Assembly (NCBI RefSeq): GCF_900182655.1 | Contig: NZ_FXTC01000009.1 | Span: 144,566 to 208,565, forward strand | Length of the DNA stretch: 64,000 bases | Source of the DNA: Chryseobacterium rhizoplanae | GTDB lineage: Bacteria; Bacteroidota; Bacteroidia; Flavobacteriales; Weeksellaceae | Reading direction: 5' to 3' | Shown: in pieces, positions 35,077-43,924 of the stretch | Numbering within the stretch: the stretch's first letter is position 1 | Layout: every line of letters starts with the position of its first letter | The notes under the pieces: generated by a model | What the model saw: the letters and a program-made list of their open reading frames with translations, nothing else | What the model was told of the DNA's origin: nothing | Databases searched by the model: none | Made by a program: the position numbers and the translations under genes

Positions 35077-36075
35077 ATGTTCAAACAAAACATGAAACGC
35101 TTTACAGCCATCACTCTTGGTGTTGTTACTGCGTCAATCTTCTTTTCGTGTGCCAATGACAGCATGATGGAAAGAGATTCTAATGAAAACCCTATGGCTT
35201 CTTTAGCAAAAACAAGTAATAGGGCTTCATTATTACCTATTGCCATGAATAATTGGATGTCTGGTCTTCAGGATAATATTTCAATTTCAAAAATCTCCAT
35301 TCCTGGCACTCATGATTCCGGAGCACGTGTAGATGCCCCTGTGGTATCAGGTACAGCTAAAACGCAGGACCTCAGCATTGCAGAACAACTGAATGCCGGT
35401 GTACGATTTCTTGATATTCGCTGCAGGCATATTGACAATGCTTTTGCCATTCATCATGGTTCTATTTATCAGAATATGAATTTTGATGATGTATTAAATG
35501 CATGTTATGCATTTCTCCAAAGCAATCCTTCTGAAACGATAATCATGTCTGTAAAAGAAGAATACGATGCTTCCAACACCACCAGAAGTTTTGAACAGAC
35601 CTTTGACTCTTATGTACAGAAAAATCCTTCTAAATGGGATCTTGGAGCTAATATTCCTACCTTAGGTTCTGTAAGAGGAAAGATCAAATTATTGAGAAGA
35701 TTTTCTTCGGGAACAACCAAAGGAATCAATGCTTCTCCGTGGGCAGATAATACGACGTTTGATATCAATAATTCCGGTGTACAGTTGAAAGTTCAGGATT
35801 ATTATAAGGTTACAAACAATGATGACAAGTGGAATGGAATTTCCAGTCTGCTTAATGAAGCCAAAAATGATACGAATGGTAAACTTTTCGTGAACTTCAC
35901 CAGCGGTTATAAACCAGGAATCTTCGGGATCCCAAGTATTCCTACGGTGTCCAACAATATTAATCCAAGGCTTAAAACATTCTTCCAGGCGAATACTCAG
36001 GGTTCATATGGAGTAATGCCGATTGATTTTGTGAATGCAGAACTGTCTGAATTAATTGTGAAAACCAATTTCTAA
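35077..36075 (+). CDS. Phosphatidylinositol-specific phospholipase C, lipoprotein
   Basis: A 332-residue envelope enzyme cleaving phosphatidylinositol into diacylglycerol and inositol 1-phosphate (via a cyclic phosphate). The lipoprotein signal ends in FFSC. The TIM-barrel X domain shows the two catalytic histidines: His79 in IPGTHDSG and His127 in AIHHGS, with ISKISIPG and GVRFLDIRCR in between or around them. These match the His32/His82 pair of the Bacillus enzyme. Start at 35077 is the first ATG; one at 35092 would also give a normal signal. It is convergent with a phosphodiesterase/phosphatase gene. Confidence 0.88.
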   Translation: MFKQNMKRFTAITLGVVTASIFFSCANDSMMERDSNENPMASLAKTSNRASLLPIAMNNWMSGLQDNISISKISIPGTHDSGARVDAPVVSGTAKTQDLSIAEQLNAGVRFLDIRCRHIDNAFAIHHGSIYQNMNFDDVLNACYAFLQSNPSETIIMSVKEEYDASNTTRSFEQTFDSYVQKNPSKWDLGANIPTLGSVRGKIKLLRRFSSGTTKGINASPWADNTTFDINNSGVQLKVQDYYKVTNNDDKWNGISSLLNEAKNDTNGKLFVNFTSGYKPGIFGIPSIPTVSNNINPRLKTFFQANTQGSYGVMPIDFVNAELSELIVKTNF

Positions 36076-36098
36076 ATCATTATTTGTTAGATATACTC

Positions 36099-36130
36099 AA
36101 AGGCGGTCTCTATTTGAGGCGGCCTTTTTT
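36099..36130 (+). terminator. Terminator of the PI-PLC gene
   Basis: A 12-bp stem (AAAGGCGGTCTC with GAGGCGGCCTTT, one mismatch and a G-T pair), loop TATTT, then TTT. Confidence 0.75.
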
Positions 36131-36149
36131 ATTTTCTATCAGGATTCTA

Positions 36150-36181
36150 CAGAAAAGACTGCCTCAAAAACGAAACAGTCT
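36150..36181 (-). terminator. Terminator of the phosphodiesterase/phosphatase gene
   Basis: On the minus strand AGACTG, a 14-base loop, CAGTCT and TTTT, about 40 bases after the gene's stop. Confidence 0.55.
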
Positions 36182-36219
36182 CTCTTTGTAAAAGTAAAAA
36201 AAGTATTAAAAATCAAAAG

Positions 36220-38046
36220 TTATTTCTGAATTCCGTAGGCTGCCATTATTTTGTTAAAAATCTCCGTATTTTCAAACAATCCAGTGAACTCTTTAGAATT
36301 CGGGCCATAAGCAAAAACACTTGACAGAATAGAGGTATGGTCATTGGTGCTGAAGTTTCCAAATATCCAGCCATCCTTCAGACTTCCGTCCAATAGGGTA
36401 AGACCTCCTGTTTCATGATCTCCCACCACGATTACCAGAGTTTCTTTATTTTCATCAGCAAATTTCATTGCCTTACCCACCACATAATCAAAATCCAATA
36501 ATTCTGTAACCAGCTGCTCAATATTGTTGCTATGACCTCCTCCATCAGTCTGAGACGCTTCTATCATCATAAAAAATCCGTTTTTATTATTCTTTAAATC
36601 ATTTAAGGTGAGATCAAATGCATCAGAAAGCCAGTTTCCTCTTCCGTTGGTTATTCTTTGTGAAGCCAGAGGATCAATCACCAAAGTACGGTTCTTTATT
36701 GTATTGACTGATTTCAGATCCTGATAGAGATCAATTTTCGCATCTTTAAATTTCTGTATATTTTCCTGGGACAATCCACTTGTAGGACCTCCGATCAGAA
36801 TTTTCGTTTTTGAAGTAATAAAATCTTTCAGAATAGGTTCGGAACTGTTTCTGTTGTCTGAGTGTGCATAGAAATCAGCAGGCGTTGCATCTGTAACATC
36901 ACCCGTAGAAATCAATCCGGAGACCATTCCTTTCTCAGCGATAATATCAGGAATTTGTGCGAGCGCTTTTCCCATATTGTCAACCCCTACAAAAGTATTT
37001 TTAGTTTTCACTCCTGTCGCAAATGCTGTAGAACCCGGTGCGGAATCTGTAATATAGGCATTGGATGAATTGGTTTTGGAAAGTCCTGTAGATTTCATGT
37101 TGAAAACATTCAGTTTCCCTTTGTTGGCTGTAAAGGCCGCATAGTATTGTGGCAGAGAAGTTCCGTCTGGTATAAGAAGGATAACATTCTTTACTTTTTT
37201 ACTTACTCCATCTGATGCATAAGTCGGTGTATAAGTGCTGTATTCTTTTGTATTTTTATAAAAATTCTTCGGAATAGCGTTCATGAATTTTTTAAGATCA
37301 GGAATATGGTCGGTATTGATATAATCCACTCCTATATCCATAAGATTCACCCATGCATTTGGGAAATCCGGAGCTCCGTAAAAACGCATTGGCTTTTGCT
37401 GGGAATGTGCTTTTTCAACAGCAGTTTTAATTTTTTCCGTTTCTTCGTCTCTTGGAATTCCTTTTCCATTCCATTTTACCAATCCGGGAAGGTCTGCACT
37501 GAACATTCCTATCCTTTTTAACTGGTCTGCAGAATAATTTTTGTCAAGATCTCCATCAAAGTAAAGATAGTTTGGATAATTTTTAAAGTCTGCCGGCTGA
37601 GGCCGTCCTCCGGTAATCACAATTTTAATTCCTGAATTTTCCGTGATCTCAGGATATTTTTTTAATGTAGTCACCAAAGCAGCCAACGATGTTTTATAAT
37701 CCTGCTTAATATCAATCAGCAGCTGAAGCTTCTTACTGGCATCCGGATAGATATTTCCCTTATTCAGTTTAATCTGTTTTGAAATATTATCAAGATAAAG
37801 ATTTTCCAGCGTTCTGTCTGCAGAAAGCTCTTTTTCGGTATGCGCCACCCAGAGATTACCTTTTACAAGAAAGACATCAGCTTCTATGGAACCAAAGTTG
37901 GCATAATATGCCTGCCAAAAAGGGATCTCCTGCATATAATCATTATGTGAATGTGCATTGCCAACATTGTAGTTTAAATAATTCTGAGCCTGATTTTCAG
38001 AAAAAACAGCCAGGGCTAATACAGCCAAAATTTTTGATAGTTTCAT
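36220..38046 (-). CDS. Two-domain exported phosphodiesterase / alkaline phosphatase
   Basis: A 608-residue secreted enzyme. A signal peptide ends near NQAQ. Residues 25-260 are a glycerophosphodiester phosphodiesterase or PI-PLC-like domain, with NAHSHNDY near the start, IEADVFLVKGNLWVAH and a terminal IGVDYINTDHI. Residues 285-608 are an alkaline phosphatase domain: IPDGTS, TDSAPGSTAFATG with nucleophile Ser335, a metal-binding segment GGGHSNN and VGDHETGG. The two activities together would release phosphate from phospholipid head groups or glycerophosphodiesters. The gene is convergent with the PI-PLC gene and downstream of a SusCD pair, but a terminator separates it from that. Confidence 0.88.
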   Translation of the reverse strand: MKLSKILAVLALAVFSENQAQNYLNYNVGNAHSHNDYMQEIPFWQAYYANFGSIEADVFLVKGNLWVAHTEKELSADRTLENLYLDNISKQIKLNKGNIYPDASKKLQLLIDIKQDYKTSLAALVTTLKKYPEITENSGIKIVITGGRPQPADFKNYPNYLYFDGDLDKNYSADQLKRIGMFSADLPGLVKWNGKGIPRDEETEKIKTAVEKAHSQQKPMRFYGAPDFPNAWVNLMDIGVDYINTDHIPDLKKFMNAIPKNFYKNTKEYSTYTPTYASDGVSKKVKNVILLIPDGTSLPQYYAAFTANKGKLNVFNMKSTGLSKTNSSNAYITDSAPGSTAFATGVKTKNTFVGVDNMGKALAQIPDIIAEKGMVSGLISTGDVTDATPADFYAHSDNRNSSEPILKDFITSKTKILIGGPTSGLSQENIQKFKDAKIDLYQDLKSVNTIKNRTLVIDPLASQRITNGRGNWLSDAFDLTLNDLKNNKNGFFMMIEASQTDGGGHSNNIEQLVTELLDFDYVVGKAMKFADENKETLVIVVGDHETGGLTLLDGSLKDGWIFGNFSTNDHTSILSSVFAYGPNSKEFTGLFENTEIFNKIMAAYGIQK

Positions 38047-38102
38047 TCGTATACCATTGTTATTTTTATAGGGTAAATAAGATGTCCTATCCCTATACCT
38101 TT

Positions 38103-38144
38103 GAAAAAACTATATCATCACAGAAGCTTCTGCAATGATATAGT
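38103..38144 (-). terminator. Terminator of the first SusCD operon
   Basis: A 10-bp stem (ACTATATCAT with ATGATATAGT), with an inner palindrome CAGAAGCTTCTG, followed by a T run on the minus strand. It separates the SusD-like gene from the phosphatase gene. Confidence 0.85.
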
Positions 38145-38168
38145 GGCTTATATATAAAAGATTAAAAA

Positions 38169-39677
38169 TTACCAGCCTTCATTTTGTTTAATGATTCCAT
38201 GACTGTTTACGATTTCAGCCTGCGGAACTGCCCAAACATTATGTACAGCCGGATTAAAGTTTCTTGCTGCCCAGACTACCTGCCCGTTAATACCATGAAG
38301 AGGCTTCGCATAAGCTGCCTGCGCATCTCCCCAACGTACAAGGTCTCTGTGTCTGTCTGCCCACTCCCCTGCCAGTTCACAACGTCTTTCATGCTTCAGA
38401 TCGGACATTGTACATCCGTTTTTCGGAGATAAACCTGCACGTACTCTGATCATATTGATTTCCTGGTCTGCAGATTTCCCCTGCATCAGTGAAGCTTCTG
38501 CTTTGATAAGGATTACCTCAGCATAACGCATGATCGGAACGGCAAGGTCTGTACACGGATAATCTCCATTGGCACTCACGTGACCGCTGTTCAGCTGATA
38601 TTTGAAGGCATCCATATATTTATTGAACTGGTATCCGGTAAGAGAATTACTGGAAGCATAGATTCTTTCCTTTCCATTAAAGGTAAATTTATCCCCTATT
38701 TTCAGGATGGAAGCACTTCTTCTAAGATCTCCTGTTTCATATTCGTCATAAAGTTCTTTTGTCGGCTGGAAATATCCCCAACCGTTATATTCTCCCCATC
38801 CTTTATTTTCAAGCATTACTCCCGGAAGAATACTTCCCCAAGCTGTAAACTTAGGAGTTCCGGGAATAGACCAGATATATTCTGAGCTGTAGTTATTTTC
38901 TGCTTTGAAGACATCAGCAAAATTTCCAAGCAAGGCCCTGTTTCCTTTTGTCATCACTTCATTAGCCCAGAACTCTGCATTCTTCCAGTCTTTCATAAAC
39001 AGGTATACTTTTGCCAAAAGTGCCCATGCTGCAGCTTTATGTGGTCTTCCGTAATCTTTTGCAGGAAGTTCTGCCTGAGTAGGTAATAATTCTGCCGCCC
39101 TTTTCAGGTCATTCACGATGTAAGTGTAATTTTCCATTACGTTGGCTGCTCTTGGAATCGGGTTTGGATCCGGATCTTTTGAACGGTCGATAATCGGAAC
39201 TCCTGCTTTTTCATTTCCGTAAGAATAAGAAAGTTCAAAATACATTCTGCTGCTCATGAACAAAGCTTCTCCCAGATATTTATTTTTAATGGCTTGTGAA
39301 GTCTGGATATTATCAACATTGCGGATCACACGGTTGGCGACTCCAATTACATTATATCTTTTGTTCCATTGAGTTTCAAGATCTCCTGCCGCAATGTAAT
39401 TGCTGCTGAAGTTTTTTGCGTTATCCGCTTCACTTTTTGCCCTTCCGGTAACCATATCATCACTGGCATTGATAAACCAAAACAGGCCTCTTCCGTAAAA
39501 TTCACCATCAAACAAAGGTTTATACATCGCGTTAGCTCCGGTAACCAGATCATTTTCTGTTTTCCAGAAACTGGCTTCAGTAGGTGTTCCTTCCGGTTGA
39601 ACATCCAGCTCTCCTGTACATGATAAAAGCATTACAGATATTCCTGATACTAAAAATATTTTATTGAAAAATTTCAT
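38169..39677 (-). CDS. SusD/RagB-type outer membrane lipoprotein
   Basis: A 502-residue surface lipoprotein (lipobox LLSC, Cys at residue 20) of the SusD family. The N-terminal part (EASFWKTENDLVTGANAMYKPL) and the helical TPR-like repeats, such as YLGEALFMSSRMYFELSYSYG, are typical. It would lie on top of the SusC-type barrel and bind the imported compound. It is 25 bases downstream of its SusC gene. No sugar-processing enzymes accompany the pair, and the substrate is unknown; lipid- or phosphate-related genes are the neighbours. Confidence 0.9.
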   Translation of the reverse strand: MKFFNKIFLVSGISVMLLSCTGELDVQPEGTPTEASFWKTENDLVTGANAMYKPLFDGEFYGRGLFWFINASDDMVTGRAKSEADNAKNFSSNYIAAGDLETQWNKRYNVIGVANRVIRNVDNIQTSQAIKNKYLGEALFMSSRMYFELSYSYGNEKAGVPIIDRSKDPDPNPIPRAANVMENYTYIVNDLKRAAELLPTQAELPAKDYGRPHKAAAWALLAKVYLFMKDWKNAEFWANEVMTKGNRALLGNFADVFKAENNYSSEYIWSIPGTPKFTAWGSILPGVMLENKGWGEYNGWGYFQPTKELYDEYETGDLRRSASILKIGDKFTFNGKERIYASSNSLTGYQFNKYMDAFKYQLNSGHVSANGDYPCTDLAVPIMRYAEVILIKAEASLMQGKSADQEINMIRVRAGLSPKNGCTMSDLKHERRCELAGEWADRHRDLVRWGDAQAAYAKPLHGINGQVVWAARNFNPAVHNVWAVPQAEIVNSHGIIKQNEGW

Positions 39678-39702
39678 TTTTTACTTTTTTGTTAGTTAAA
39701 AA

Positions 39703-42591
39703 TTATAAACCGATCTCCACCCCAAAGATGAATGAGCGTGCCTGAGGATATCTTCCGGTATCTACACCATAAGAATTCATCCCCACTTCAGGATCAAATC
39801 CTGTATATTTCGTTATCGTAAACAGGTTATTGGAAGTCATATAGATTCTCACCTTATTCACATCCAGCTTGCTGTACAATTCTTTCGGTAATGAATATCC
39901 GATGGTAAGGTTCTTCAGTCTTAAATAAGACCCGTCTTCCACATAGAAATCCGATACTTTAGAATAATTACCGCTTGGGTCTCCGTGTACCAGTCTTGGA
40001 ATATCAGTGTTTGTATTCTGAGGCGTCCATGCATTCAGGATATCTTTATCCATGTTGTAGTTCTGCCCTGTCCCACCTGGATTTAAAGAAATAAACTTCA
40101 TCCCGTTGAATATTTTATTTCCGTATACTCCCTGGAAGAATAAGTTCAGATCAAAGTTTTTCCATGTCATATTGTAAGAGAATCCGTAAGAGAACTTAGG
40201 ATATGGACTTCCAAGATTGACAAAATCATTATTATTAAGCACTCCTGTGTTTCCTTCTTTTTTCAGGAATTTGATATCACCGGGTTTTGCATTCGGCTGG
40301 ATAAGATTTCCGTTGGCATCTTTATAATTGTTGATCTCTTCCTGAGTCTGGAAAATCCCTCCGGTCTTGTATCCATAGAAAGAATACAGAGGATCACCTA
40401 CTTTTACACGGGTTGGTTTCAATACGCCTCTTACTCCATTATCGTTGATAAAGATCTCATCTACATTAGCAAGCTGCTTCACCGTATTCTTTAGTTGACT
40501 CATGGTAGCTCCCACTGAGAAAGTAAAATCACCGGAAACTACTTTGTTATAATTGATACCCAATTCATACCCTTTATCCTGGAATAATCCTGCATTTACA
40601 TACTGATTATTATACGTTGCTGTACTTGGTAAGCTTACATTGAAGATCTGATCTTTGGAATTCTTTACGAAATAATCAAACTGTAAGGAAAGGCTGTTGT
40701 GAAGGAACGAAGCATCTACCCCAAAGTTAGTCTGTTCAGATTTCCCCCACTTCAGATCCGGGTTTGGACGTGTGGTAGCGTAATAAGCAATATTCTGAGA
40801 AGGATCCTGTCCGAAAATCACATTATTATCTCTGGTCATTAATGGGTTAACAGCTTGTGGAGAAATTCCTCCAAGGTTACCCAGAATACCATAGCTTCCT
40901 CTCAGTTTCAGACTTGAAAGCCATGAAATATCCTGCATAAAGTTTTCCTTAGAAACTACCCACGCACCGGACACTGCATAATAATTTGCAAATCTGTTCT
41001 GTTTTGCTACCAGTGAAGAACCATCACGTCTTCCCAATACACTTACAATGTATTTCCCGGCATAGTCATAATTTACTCTCGCAAGATAGGAAACCAAAGA
41101 CTGCTTGTATCGGTAGCTGGAAACATCTTTATTGGTATCTGCAGCATTCTGAAGGTGCTGGAAAACCTCAGCCTCACTTCTGAAATCATAGGCTTTTGCT
41201 ACGAAACCATCATCAATGGTCTTCTGGAAAGTAAACCCACCCAGGAAATCAAAATTATGTTTTCCGGCCGCAATTTTATAGGTAAGCAACTGCTCTGCAA
41301 GGGCTGTAGATGAATTGTTGGACTGGTATTCTAAATTATTGGTATCAAAAATCTTCCCGACTTCCAATACTCTGTAGGTGAAGTTTTTTACATCACCCAG
41401 TTTAAAAGTCTGTGAGAAGTTGGAACGGAATTTTAAATCTTTTGCCAGCGTAATCTCCGCATAGGGATTGATCAGGATCTCATGAGTAGGATTTCTGATG
41501 CTGATCCTTTTCAGGTAAGCCACCGGATTAATCATATCTCCGTAACCTCCCGCCACATCAATTGGTAATCCGGAAAAAGCACCGCTTGGTGTATATACCG
41601 GAACATTTGGCGGATAATACATCGCAGCTACTAAAGCTCCTGTATACCCACTTTTTGTATCTGCTGTATTTCCATCAGAGTAGTTATAGTACATATTTTC
41701 TCCAATCGTCAGCCAGTCTTTTACTTTATGTTCAGAATTGACTCTGAAGTTGTATCGTTTTGCCTGTGTATTCAGTAAGATTCCTTCCAGGTTTCTATGG
41801 TTCATTCCCACAAAATATCTGGATTTTTCACTTCCTCCGCTTAAGTTTACATTGTATTCCTGGATCGTTCCTGTTCTGAAAATTTCTTTCATCCAGTCTG
41901 TTCTGGTAATTCTTCCGTCAGGATATTGATTAGGGTTAAAAGCTATTGGTAAGCTTCCAAGTTTCCCGGCATTTTCATAGGCCTTGTACATCACATCCTG
42001 GAACTCCGCTGCATTCAGAGATTCTTTTAATCTCCATGCCTGGTTCACCCCATATTTCACATCAAAGTCTACCGTAAGATTTCCTTTTTTTCCCTTTTTA
42101 GTGGTGATCAGGATAACCCCTCCGGAAGATCTTGCTCCATAAATAGCTGCAGAAGCATCTTTAAGCACAGAAATATCCTGGATATCATTTGGATTAATAG
42201 AAGGTGTTCCATTGAAAACTACTCCGTCTACTACATACAAAGGAGTTTCTCCATTGATTCCTCCCAGACCACGAATATTTACTTTAGGTGAGCCGTTAGG
42301 ATCTCCACCTTCATTCACTACAGTTACCCCGGGAGCTTTACCCTGAAGAACTTCTCCTACACCAGACAATGATCTGGAAGTAAGCTTATCCAGCGAAGCC
42401 TCCGAAACAGCGCCGGAAACTTTACTTTTTTTCTGTGTTCCGTATCCTACAACAACAATCTCGTCGATGGATTTTTCTTTTAAGCTGTCTTTTTTCTGTG
42501 CGAGGAACATCGGTGAAGCTGATATTGCACCAATAAGTAATACCCTTCCCGTTAAATAAGTTACGGATACAGGGATTTTAAATACATTCAT
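39703..42591 (-). CDS. SusC/RagA-type TonB-dependent outer membrane transporter
   Basis: A 962-residue TonB-dependent receptor. A TonB box-like EIVVVGYG near residue 45 is followed by a plug domain (to about residue 160, with VNIRGLGG and YVVDGV) and a beta-barrel. The N-terminal carboxypeptidase-like domain usual in SusC proteins is absent, as the signal sequence runs straight to the TonB box. A SusD gene follows 25 bases downstream. The start at 42591 has a Shine-Dalgarno-like AAGGAG upstream and lies after the promoter box; a longer frame starts inside that box. Confidence 0.92.
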   Translation of the reverse strand: MNVFKIPVSVTYLTGRVLLIGAISASPMFLAQKKDSLKEKSIDEIVVVGYGTQKKSKVSGAVSEASLDKLTSRSLSGVGEVLQGKAPGVTVVNEGGDPNGSPKVNIRGLGGINGETPLYVVDGVVFNGTPSINPNDIQDISVLKDASAAIYGARSSGGVILITTKKGKKGNLTVDFDVKYGVNQAWRLKESLNAAEFQDVMYKAYENAGKLGSLPIAFNPNQYPDGRITRTDWMKEIFRTGTIQEYNVNLSGGSEKSRYFVGMNHRNLEGILLNTQAKRYNFRVNSEHKVKDWLTIGENMYYNYSDGNTADTKSGYTGALVAAMYYPPNVPVYTPSGAFSGLPIDVAGGYGDMINPVAYLKRISIRNPTHEILINPYAEITLAKDLKFRSNFSQTFKLGDVKNFTYRVLEVGKIFDTNNLEYQSNNSSTALAEQLLTYKIAAGKHNFDFLGGFTFQKTIDDGFVAKAYDFRSEAEVFQHLQNAADTNKDVSSYRYKQSLVSYLARVNYDYAGKYIVSVLGRRDGSSLVAKQNRFANYYAVSGAWVVSKENFMQDISWLSSLKLRGSYGILGNLGGISPQAVNPLMTRDNNVIFGQDPSQNIAYYATTRPNPDLKWGKSEQTNFGVDASFLHNSLSLQFDYFVKNSKDQIFNVSLPSTATYNNQYVNAGLFQDKGYELGINYNKVVSGDFTFSVGATMSQLKNTVKQLANVDEIFINDNGVRGVLKPTRVKVGDPLYSFYGYKTGGIFQTQEEINNYKDANGNLIQPNAKPGDIKFLKKEGNTGVLNNNDFVNLGSPYPKFSYGFSYNMTWKNFDLNLFFQGVYGNKIFNGMKFISLNPGGTGQNYNMDKDILNAWTPQNTNTDIPRLVHGDPSGNYSKVSDFYVEDGSYLRLKNLTIGYSLPKELYSKLDVNKVRIYMTSNNLFTITKYTGFDPEVGMNSYGVDTGRYPQARSFIFGVEIGL

Positions 42592-42612
42592 GATCTCCTT
42601 TTTGATTAGGTG

Positions 42613-42620
42613 CAAAATTA
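42613..42620 (-). promoter_or_regulatory. TAnnTTTG promoter box of the first SusCD operon
   Basis: The minus strand reads TAATTTTG, 21 bases before the SusC ATG at 42591. Confidence 0.55.
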
Positions 42621-42886
42621 GATCAGTCGGCTCCCATGCCTCATTAAGGTTTTCTTATGTTTTTATTAAGAAATTTTAGCTTTTTTTAAACACCATCTAC
42701 CACATGAATAAATTAAACAACTGTATTACAAACACATACATCATTAAAAGTAATCATTCCAAAAATATCTCATGCATGGTTGAGATTAACTTTATTTTAA
42801 GTTTATCATCAACAGATAGCAATAGATCAAGAAATCATTAAAATTATTTCAGGAATAATAAATAACTGAGTTCATTTTTCTTTTTT

Positions 42887-42894
42887 TACATTTG
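42887..42894 (+). promoter_or_regulatory. TAnnTTTG promoter box for the SDR gene
   Basis: TACATTTG matches the consensus and lies 91 bases before the ATG of the SDR gene; no second element is clear. Confidence 0.4.
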
Positions 42895-42985
42895 CTGAAA
42901 ATAGATTTTACTTTTGAACACAGACCTGTAAAAACGTCTCCCTGGCATCAGAAGAAAAATAAAAACAATAAAATCAGACAATTCA

Positions 42986-43774
42986 ATGACCATCATTATA
43001 ACAGGAACCTCATCAGGAATCGGGTTTGCATTGGCCGAATATTTTGGTAAAAAAGGACATCAAGTATACGGATTAAGCAGAAAGCATACAGAAAGTGAGT
43101 ATTTCAAATCTATACCTACTGATGTAACTGATAACACGGCTGTTCAGAATGCTATCGCTGAGGTTTTAAAAACAGAATCAAGAATTGATGTTCTGATCAA
43201 TAATGCCGGAATGGGAATGGTAGGCGCAGTTGAAGATTCTACGAAAGAGGATATTTTAAAATTGTTCAGTTTGAATCTTGCCGGACCTGTACAGATGATG
43301 AGTGCAGTTCTTCCGAAAATGCGTGAGCACAAATTTGGAAAAATCATCAATGTTTCCAGTATCGGAAGTGAAATGGGTCTGCCTTTCCGTGGATTTTATT
43401 CAGCTTCAAAATCTGCTCTGGATAAAGTAACGGAAGCAATGAGATATGAAGTATACCCTTGGAATATTGACGTATGTTCTCTGCATCTGGGTGATATCAA
43501 AACCAATATTGCAGACAACAGAGTTATTGCTCAGGTTTCACAGCCTTATAAAAATGTTTTTGATAAAGTATATGCTCTGATGAATTCTCATGTGAATGAC
43601 GGAACTGATCCTTTGGAAGTGGCAGAATACATTGAAAAACTTTTAGCAAAAAATAAATGGAAAGCTCATTATTATTTTGGTAAATTCGGGCAGAAAATCG
43701 GCGTTCCTTTGAAATGGATTCTTCCACAGGGAACTTATGAGAATTTGATGAAGAAGTATAATAAACTGGATTAG
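42986..43774 (+). CDS. Short-chain dehydrogenase/reductase
   Basis: A 262-residue cytosolic oxidoreductase with Rossmann motif TGTSSGIG near the start, NNAG further on and the catalytic YSASK at residues 138-142 (Tyr138, Lys142) preceded by a Ser in VSSIGS. It is a classical SDR; the substrate is unknown. It lies alone, with the Omp85-like gene about 150 bases downstream. Confidence 0.88.
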   Translation: MTIIITGTSSGIGFALAEYFGKKGHQVYGLSRKHTESEYFKSIPTDVTDNTAVQNAIAEVLKTESRIDVLINNAGMGMVGAVEDSTKEDILKLFSLNLAGPVQMMSAVLPKMREHKFGKIINVSSIGSEMGLPFRGFYSASKSALDKVTEAMRYEVYPWNIDVCSLHLGDIKTNIADNRVIAQVSQPYKNVFDKVYALMNSHVNDGTDPLEVAEYIEKLLAKNKWKAHYYFGKFGQKIGVPLKWILPQGTYENLMKKYNKLD

Positions 43775-43913
43775 TTTCAGTTGTATAGAAAGCTATTTGA
43801 TAATAAAATTTTAAACCATTAAAAAGAATTAAGTTGTAAAGAGTCATTAAGATAAGCTTCGCTTTAAGTTTTATCTTAACTACGCTTAATTTCATCACTA
43901 CCTATGGTGTAGA

Positions 43914-43921
43914 TATATTTG
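43914..43921 (+). promoter_or_regulatory. TAnnTTTG promoter box overlapping the start of the Omp85-like gene
   Basis: TATATTTG is an exact match and ends 3 bases before the TTG start at 43925, so the transcript would begin at or near the start codon. Confidence 0.45.
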
Positions 43922-43924
43922 GGA

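Larger units (their letters stand above)
42592..42985. other. Divergent promoter region
   Basis: About 390 bases between two divergent units, holding promoter boxes at 42613-42620 (minus) and 42887-42894 (plus). The centre is AT-rich without genes or clear repeats. Confidence 0.6.

Noticed and set aside
38169..42591. The SusCD pair as a polysaccharide utilisation locus.
   Set aside because: No glycoside hydrolase, polysaccharide lyase or SusR-like regulator lies near any of the three SusCD pairs.
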